A DNA stretch of 64,000 nucleotides, from positions 94,818,483 through 94,882,482 of the forward strand of contig JBAIZL010000001.1 of assembly GCA_036971475.1 (NCBI GenBank), in the 5' to 3' direction. The position numbers and the translations under genes were made by a program. The DNA comes from Prosapia bicincta (taxonomy: Eukaryota > Arthropoda > Insecta > Hemiptera > Cercopidae). The notes under the pieces are model-generated. The model was given only the letters and a program-made list of their open reading frames with translations. It was not told the DNA's origin and did no database searches. Each line of letters begins with the position of its first letter. The first letter of the stretch is position 1. Positions 57,326 to 64,000 of this stretch are shown one piece after another.

Positions 57326-58590
57326 GCTATGACAATCTATTAAAATTACAAATTATAAATCCTTGCACAAATGTTTCATTCCCTTTACATGCAAAAAATT
57401 ATATAACAATCTTTTAAATTTAACAAATTAGTAATCCTAGCACAAATGTTTCATCCCCTTTACATGCACAAAAGGCTATAACAATCTATTAAATTTAACA
57501 AATTATAAATCCTTTCACAAATGTTTTATTCCATTTACTTGCACAAATTGCTATAACAATCAATTAAAATTAACAAATTATAAATCTTTGTACATATATT
57601 TCATTCCCTTTACATGCACAAAATGCTATAACAATCTATTAAAATTAACAAATTATAAATCCTTGTACAAATATTTCATTCCCCTTACATGCACAAATTG
57701 CTATAACAATCTATTAAAATTAATAAATTATAAATCCTTGCCCAAATGTTTCATTTTCATTATATGCACAAATTGCTATAACAATCTATTAAAATTAACA
57801 AATTATAAATCCTTGCACAAATGTTTCATTCCCTTTACATGCACAAATTGCTATAACAATATATTAAATTTACCAAATTATAAATCCTAGTACAAATATT
57901 TCATTCTCTTTACATGCACAAAATGCTATAACAATCTATTAAAATTAAGAAATTATAAATCCTTGCCCAAACGTTTCATTCTTTTTAAATGCACAAATTG
58001 CTATAACAATCTATTACAATTAACAAATTATAAATCCTTGTACAAATATTTCATTCCCTTTACATGCACAAAAAGTTATAACAATCTATTAACATTAAAA
58101 AATTATAAATCCTTGCCCAAATGTTTCATTCTTTTTAAATGCACAAATTGCTATAACAATCATTTAAAATAACAAATAATAATTCCTTTCACAAATGTTT
58201 CATTCCCTTTACATGCACAAAATTATATAACAATCTTTTAAATTTAACAAATTATAAATTCTAGCACAAATGTTTCATCCCCTTTACATGCACAAAATGC
58301 TATAACAATCTATTAAAATTAACAAATTATAAATCCTTGCCCAAATGTTTCATTCTTTTTAAATGCACAAAATGCTATAACAATTTATTAAAATTAATAA
58401 ATTATAAATCCTTGCCCAAATGTTTCATTCCCTTTACACGCACAAAATTCTATAACAATCTTTTAAATTTAACAAATTATAAATCCTTGCACAAATGTTT
58501 CATTCCCTTTACATGCACAAAATGCTATAATAATCTAATAAAATTAGCAAATTATAAATCCTTGTACAAATATTTCATTCCCTTTACATG
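57326..58590 (+). repeat. Domain E superunit, part 1 (pairs with 61,520-62,785)
   Basis: This part aligns to 61,520-62,785 at an offset of 4,194 bp, starting at a 74-bp monomer GCTATGACAATC...AAAATTACAAATT. The match ends at about 58,590, where this copy returns to a GCTATGACAATC monomer and the partner does not. Confidence 0.85.
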
Positions 58591-58860
58591 CACAAAATGC
58601 TATGACAATCTATTAAAATTACAAATTATAAATCCTTGCACAAATATTTCATTCCCTTTACATGCAAAAAATTATATAACAATCTTTTAAATTTAACAAA
58701 TTAGTAATCCTAGCACAAATGTTTCATCCCCTTTACATGCACAAAAGGCTATAACAATCTATTAAATTTAACAAATTATAAATCCTTTCACAAATGTTTT
58801 ATTCCATTTACTTGCACAAATTGCTATAACAATCAATTAAAATTAACAAATTAAAAATCT

Positions 58861-59656
58861 TTATACATATATTTCATTCCCTTTACATGCACAAAATGCT
58901 ATATCAATCTATTAAAATTAACAAATTATAAATCCTTGTACAAATATTTCATTCCCCTTACATGCACAAATTGCTATAACAATCTATTAAAATTAATAAA
59001 TTATAAATCCTTGCCCAAATGTTTCATTTTCATTATATGCACAAATTGCTATAACAATCTATTAAAATTAACAAATTATAAATCCTTGCACAAATGTTTC
59101 ATTCCCTTTACATGCACAAATTGCTATAACAATATATTAAAATTACCAAATTATAAATCCTTGTACACATATTTCATTCTCTTTACATGCACAAAATGCT
59201 ATAACAATCTATTAAAATTAAGAAATTATAAATCCTTGCCCAAACGTTTCATTCTTTTTAAATGCACAAATTGCTATAACAATCTATTAAAATTAACAAA
59301 TTATAAATCCCTGCACAAATGTTTCATTCCCTTTACATGCACAAAATGCTATAACAATTTATGTAAATTAACAAATTATAAATCCTTGCACAAATGTTTC
59401 ATTCCCTTTACATGCAAAAAATTCTATAACAATCTTTAAATTTAACAATTTATAAATCCTAGCACAAATGTTTCATTCCGTTTACTTGCACAAAAGGCTA
59501 TAACAATCTATTAAATTTAACAAATTATCAATCCTTGCACAAATGTTTCATTCCCTTTACATGCACAAAATTCTATAACAATCTTTTAAATTTAACAAAT
59601 TATAAATTCTAGCACAAATGTTTCATCCCCTTTACATGCACAAAATGCTATAACAA
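58861..59656 (+). repeat. Domain E superunit, part 2 (pairs with 63,205-64,000)
   Basis: This part aligns to 63,205-64,000 at an offset of 4,344 bp, including AATCTTTAAATTTAAC (1 bp short, near 59,431 and 63,775) and TTCCGTTTACTTGC. The match reaches the window edge, so its true end is unknown. The offset differs by 150 bp, two monomers, from that of part 1, so two monomers were gained or lost between the superunits. Confidence 0.85.
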
Positions 59657-61182
59657 TCTATTAAAATTAACAAATTATAAATCCTTGCCCAAATGTTTCA
59701 TTTTTTTTAAATGCACAAAATGCAATAACAATTTATTAAATTTAACAAATTATAAATCCTAGCACAAATGTTTCATTCCCTTTACATGCACAAATTTCTA
59801 TATCAATCTTTTAAATTTAACAAATTATAAATCTTAGCACAAATGATTCATCCCCTTTACATGCACAAAATGCTATAAAAATCTATTAAAATGAACAAAT
59901 TATAAATCCTTGTACAAATATTTCATTCCCTTTACATGCACAAAATGCTATAACAATCTATTAAAAATAACAAATTATGAATCCTTGCCCAAATGTTTCA
60001 TTCTTTTTAAATGCACAAATTGCTATACCAATCTATTAAAATTAACAAATTATAAATCCTTGCACAAATGTTTCATTCCCTTTACATGCAACAAATTCTA
60101 TAACAATCTTTTAAATTTAACAAATTATAAATCCATGCACAAATGTTTCATTCCCTTTACATGCACAAAATGCAATAACAATCTATTTAAATTAACAAAT
60201 TATAAATCCTAGCACAAATTTTTCATCCCCTTTAAATGCACAAATTGCTATAACAATCTATTAAAATTAACAAATTATAAATCCTTGCACAATTGTTTCA
60301 TTCCCTTTACATGCACAAAATTCTATAACAATCTTTTAAATTTAACAAATTATAAATCCTTGCCCAAATTTTTCATTCTTTTTTTTTCACAAATTGCTAT
60401 AACAATGTATTAAAATTAACAAATTATAAATCCTTGCCCAAATGTTTCATTTTTTTTAAATGCACAAAATGCTATAACAATTTATTAAAATTAACAAATT
60501 ATAAATCCTTGCACAAATGTTTCATCCCCTTTACATGCACAAAATTCTATAACAATATATAAATATAACAAATTATAAATCCTTGCACAAATGTTTCATT
60601 CTTTTTACATGCACAAAATGCTATAACAATCTATTAAAATTAACAAATTATAAATCCTTGTACAAATATGTCATTCCCCTTACATGCACAAAATGCTATA
60701 ACAATCTATTAAAATTAACAAATTATGAATCCTTGCCCAAATGTTTCATTCTTTTTAAATGCACAAATTGCTACAACAATTTATTAACATTAACAAATTA
60801 TAAATCCTTGTACAAATATGTCATTCCCTTTACATGCACAAAATGCTATAGCAATCTATTAAAATTAACAAATTATAAATCCTTGCCCAAATGTTTCATT
60901 CTTTTTAAATGCACAAATTGCTATAACAATCTATTAACATTAACAAATTATAAATCCTTGTACAAATATGTCATTCCCTTTATATGCACAATATGCTATA
61001 ACAATCTATTAAAATTAACAAACTATAAATCCTTGCACAAATGTTTCATTCTCTTTACATGCACAAAATTCTATATCAATCTTTTAAATTTAACAAATTA
61101 TAAATTGTAGCACAAATGTTTCATCCCCTTTACATGCACAAAATGCTATAACAATCTATTAAAATTAACAAATTATAAATCC

Positions 61183-62605
61183 TTGCCCAAATGTTTCATT
61201 CCCTTTACACGCACAAAATTCTATAACAATCTTTTAAATTTAACAAATTATAAATCCTTGCACAAATGTTTCATTCCCTTTACATGCACAAAATGCTATA
61301 ATAATCTAATAAAATTAGCAAATTATAAATCCTTGTACAAATATTTCATTCCCTTTACATGCACAAAATGCTATAACAATCTATTAAAATTAACAAATTA
61401 TAAATCCTAGCACAAATGTTTCATTCCCTTTACATGCATAAATTGCTATTATAATCTATTGAACTTACCAAATTATATATTCTTGTACAAATGTTCCATT
61501 CCCTTTACATGCACAAAATGCTATGACAATCTATTAAAATTACAAATTATAAATCCTTGCACAAATGTTTCATTCCCTTTACATGCAAAAAATTTTATAA
61601 CAATCTTTTAAATTTAACAAATTAGTAATCCTAGCACAAATGTTTCATCCCCTTTACATGCACAAAAGGCTATAACAATCTATTAAATTTAACAAATTAT
61701 AAATCCTTTCACAAATGTTTTATTCCATTTACTTGCACAAATTGCTATAACAATCAATTAAAATTAACAAATTATAAATCTTTGTACATATATTTCATTC
61801 CCTTTACATGCACAAAATGCTATAACAATCTATTAAAATTAACAAATTATAAATCCTTGTACAAATATTTCATTCCCCTTACATGCACAAATTGCTATAA
61901 CAATCTATTAAAATTAATAAATTATAAATCCTTGCCCAAATGTTTCATTTTCATTATATGCACAAATTGCTATAACAATCTATTAAAATTAACAAATTAT
62001 AAATCCTTGCACAAATGTTTCATTCCCTTTACATGCACAAATTGCTATAACAATATATTAAAATTACCAAATTATAAATCCTTGTACAAATATTTCATTC
62101 TCTTTACATGCACAAAATGCTATAACAATCTATTAAAATTAAGAAATTATAAATCCTTGCCCAAACGTTTCATTCTTTTTAAATGCACAAATTGCTATAA
62201 CAATCTATTACAATTAACAAATTATAAATCCTTGTACAAATATTTCATTCCCTTTACATGCACAAAAAGTTATAACAATCTATTAACATTAAAAAATTAT
62301 AAATCCTTGCCCAAATGTTTCATTCTTTTTAAATGCACAAATTGCTATAACAATCATTTAAAATAACAAATAATAATTCCTTGCACAAATGTTTCATTCC
62401 CTTTACATGCACAAAATTCTATAACAATCTTTTAAATTTAACAAATTATAAATTCTAGCACAAATGTTTCATCCCCTTTACATGCACAAAATGCTATAAC
62501 AATCTATTAAAATTAACAAATTATAAATCCTTGCCCAAATGTTTCATTCTTTTTAAATGCACAAAATGCTATAACAATTTATTAAAATTAATAAATTATA
62601 AATCC
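61183..62605 (+). repeat. 1,423-bp tandem HOR unit of domain E
   Basis: The unit has 19 monomers less 2 bp, and is followed by a second copy from 62,606. The two agree through TTTACACGCAC, a GCATAAATTGCTATTATAATC monomer with TATTGAACTTACC, and the GTACATATATTTC tag up to about 62,190 and 63,610. After that, the second copy instead follows the 59,266-59,656 sequence, showing a switch of template. Confidence 0.85.
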
Positions 62606-62785
62606 TTGCCCAAATGTTTCATTCCCTTTACACGCACAAAATTCTATAACAATCTTTTAAATTTAACAAATTATAAATCCTTGCACAAATGTTTCATTCC
62701 CTTTACATGCACAAAATGCTATAATAATCTAATAAAATTAGCAAATTATAAATCCTTGTACAAATATTTCATTCCCTTTACATGC
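61520..62785 (+). repeat. Domain E superunit, second copy of part 1
   Basis: This is the partner of 57,326-58,590. It has AATTTTATAAC near 61,590 where the other has AATTATATAAC, and TTGCACAAATG near 62,383 where the other has TTTCACAAATG followed by AATTATATAAC, so small differences have accumulated or been copied in. Confidence 0.83.
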
Positions 62786-64000
62786 ACAAAATGCTATAAC
62801 AATCTATTAAAATTAACAAATTATAAATCATTGCACAAATGTTTCATTCCCTTTACATGCATAAATTGCTATTATAATCTATTGAACTTACCAAATTATA
62901 TATTCTTGTACAAATGTTCCATTCCCTTTACATGCACAAAATGCTATGACAATCTATTAAAATTACAAATTATAAATCCTTGCACAAATGTTTCATTTCC
63001 TTTACATGCAAAAAATTATATAACAATCTTTTAAATTTAACAAATTAGTAATCCTAGCACAAATGTTTCATCCCCTTTACATGCACAAAAGGCTATAACA
63101 ATCTATTAAATTTAACAAATTATAAATCCTTTCACAAATGTTTTATTCCATTTACTTGCACAAATTGCTATAACAATCAATTAAAATTAACAAATTATAA
63201 ATCTTTGTACATATATTTCATTCCCTTTACATGCACAAAATGCTATAACAATCTATTAAAATTAACAAATTATAAATCCTTGTACAAATATTTCATTCCC
63301 CTTACATGCACAAATTGCTATAACAATCTATTAAAATTAATAAATTATAAATCCTTGCCCAAATGTTTCATTTTCATTATATGCACAAATTGCTATAACA
63401 ATCTATTAAAATTAACAAATTATAAATCCTTGCACAAATGTTTCATTCCCTTTACATGCACAAATTGCTATAACAATATATTAAAATTACCAAATTATAA
63501 ATCCTTGTACAAATATTTCATTCTCTTTACATGCACAAAATGCTATAACAATCTATTAAAATTAAGAAATTATAAATCCTTGCCCAAAAGTTTCATTCTT
63601 TTTAAATGCACAAATTGCTATAACAATCTATTAAAATTAACAAATTATAAATCCCTGCACAAATGTTTCATTCCCTTTACATGCACAAAATGCTATAACA
63701 ATTTATTAAAATTAACAAATTATAAATCCTTGCACAAATGTTTCATTCCCTTTACATGCAAAAAATTCTATAACAATCTTTAAATTTAACAATTTATAAA
63801 TCCTAGCACAAATGTTTCATTCCGTTTACTTGCACAAAAGGCTATAACAATCTATTAAATTTAACAAATTATCAATCCTTGCACAAATGTTTCATTCCCT
63901 TTACATGCACAAAATTCTATAACAATCTTTTAAATTTAACAAATTATAAATTCTAGCACAAATGTTTCATCCCCTTTACATGCACAAAATGCTATAACAA

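Larger units (their letters stand above)
1..64000 (+). repeat. 75-bp AT-rich satellite DNA array filling the whole window
   Basis: The sequence is a continuous head-to-tail array of a 75-bp unit from first base to last, about 850 copies, with no inversion and no non-satellite insertion that I can find. Each monomer carries in order AATTATAAATCC, a variable C/T-A-rich step (TTGCAC, TTGCCC, TTGTAC or TAGCAC), AAATGTTTCATT, a pyrimidine run (CCCTTT or CTTTTT), A[CA]ATGCACAAA, a TGC or TTC step, TATAACAATCTATT, and AAAATTAAC. Most differences between monomers are substitutions. Length variants of 54, 65, 73, 74, 76 and 78 bp occur. Both ends of the array lie outside the window. Long homogeneous arrays like this are known from eukaryotic centromeric and other heterochromatin; which of these it is cannot be read from the sequence. 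Strand is arbitrary and marks the orientation used here. Confidence 0.98.
57100..64000 (+). repeat. Domain E: HORs of 1.27-1.42 kb nested in 4.2-4.3 kb superunits
   Basis: Markers are GTACATATATTTC (57,588; changed to ATACATATATTTC at 58,861; 61,782; 63,205), TTTCATTTTCATTATATGC (near 57,751, 59,025, 61,945 and 63,369), CACAAAAGGCTATAAC, TTTACACGCAC (near 58,431, 61,201 and 62,625) and AATTATATAAC. Tag spacings are about 1,273, 2,921 and 1,423 bp. Alignments at offsets of 4,194 and 4,344 bp cover most of the domain. The array runs off the right end of the window. Confidence 0.85.

Noticed and set aside
1..64000. CRISPR array (regular short repeats)
   Set aside because: There are no unique spacers: the entire 75-bp period is repeated, and variation is scattered substitutions rather than alternating conserved repeat and unique spacer.
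1..64000. Zinc-ribbon or zinc-finger array from the C-x2-C spacing in the translated monomer
   Set aside because: The cysteines are not conserved (TGC to TTC, TCC or TAC; TGT to TAT) and the translation itself is not supported as coding.
1..64000. CENP-B box
   Set aside because: The known box needs TTCG and CGGG elements. The consensus has no CpG, and I see no variant class carrying both halves.
1..64000. tRNA, rRNA or other structured RNA genes
   Set aside because: No tRNA A/B-box arrangement with stems and no rRNA core motif is seen; the low G+C repeat offers only 4-bp dyads.
1..64000. A prokaryotic or phage source
   Set aside because: There is no coding density, operon structure or ribosome binding site, and a repeat array of this size with HORs is not known from bacteria.

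Overview
The whole 64,000-base window is one uninterrupted head-to-tail array of a 75-bp, AT-rich satellite DNA monomer, about 850 copies, all in the same orientation. I see no protein-coding gene, RNA gene, transposon, CRISPR array or unique-sequence spacer. An uninterrupted array of this size, with multimeric (higher-order) repeat structure, points to a eukaryotic heterochromatic block such as a centromere, pericentromere, subtelomere or B chromosome. With no gene present, I cannot name the organism or even the kingdom. The near-consensus monomer at 5941-6015 has about 25% G+C, no CpG, and on the + strand about 15 C to 4 G.

Layout, by diagnostic monomer variants (boundaries approximate). 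Domain A, 1-20,610, carries 74-bp and 54-bp deletion monomers, 972- and 1,197-bp higher-order repeats (HORs), and large near-identical duplications (1-3,805 with 10,366-14,170; 4,161-6,785 with 7,560-10,184 and partly 16,171-17,045). Within and after it, 14,170-16,170 and 17,045-22,680 are more heterogeneous. Domain B, 22,680-36,430, has HORs headed by a TTGGACAAATG monomer. Six of these make a 7,652-bp superunit that starts to repeat at 32,264. Next come 1,049/1,050-bp repeats (35,478-38,634), then a mosaic domain C (38,640-44,890) of short duplicated blocks with many different offsets. Domain D, 44,890-57,100, is tagged by a four-monomer block recurring about every 2.3-3.1 kb. Domain E, 57,100-64,000, has HORs of about 1.27-1.42 kb nested in 4.2-4.3 kb superunits and runs off the right end.

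Nothing here works together as genes. The information is evolutionary: the array grew by repeated segmental duplication of tens of monomers plus unequal exchange between monomers, leaving local HOR families, chimeric monomers and diagnostic indels. Long open frames of up to about 310 codons exist on the + strand only because 75 is a multiple of three and one frame of the monomer lacks a stop. The differences between monomer types are mostly amino-acid changing, many monomers carry an in-frame TAG or TAA, and 1-2 bp deletions are common. I therefore annotate no CDS.
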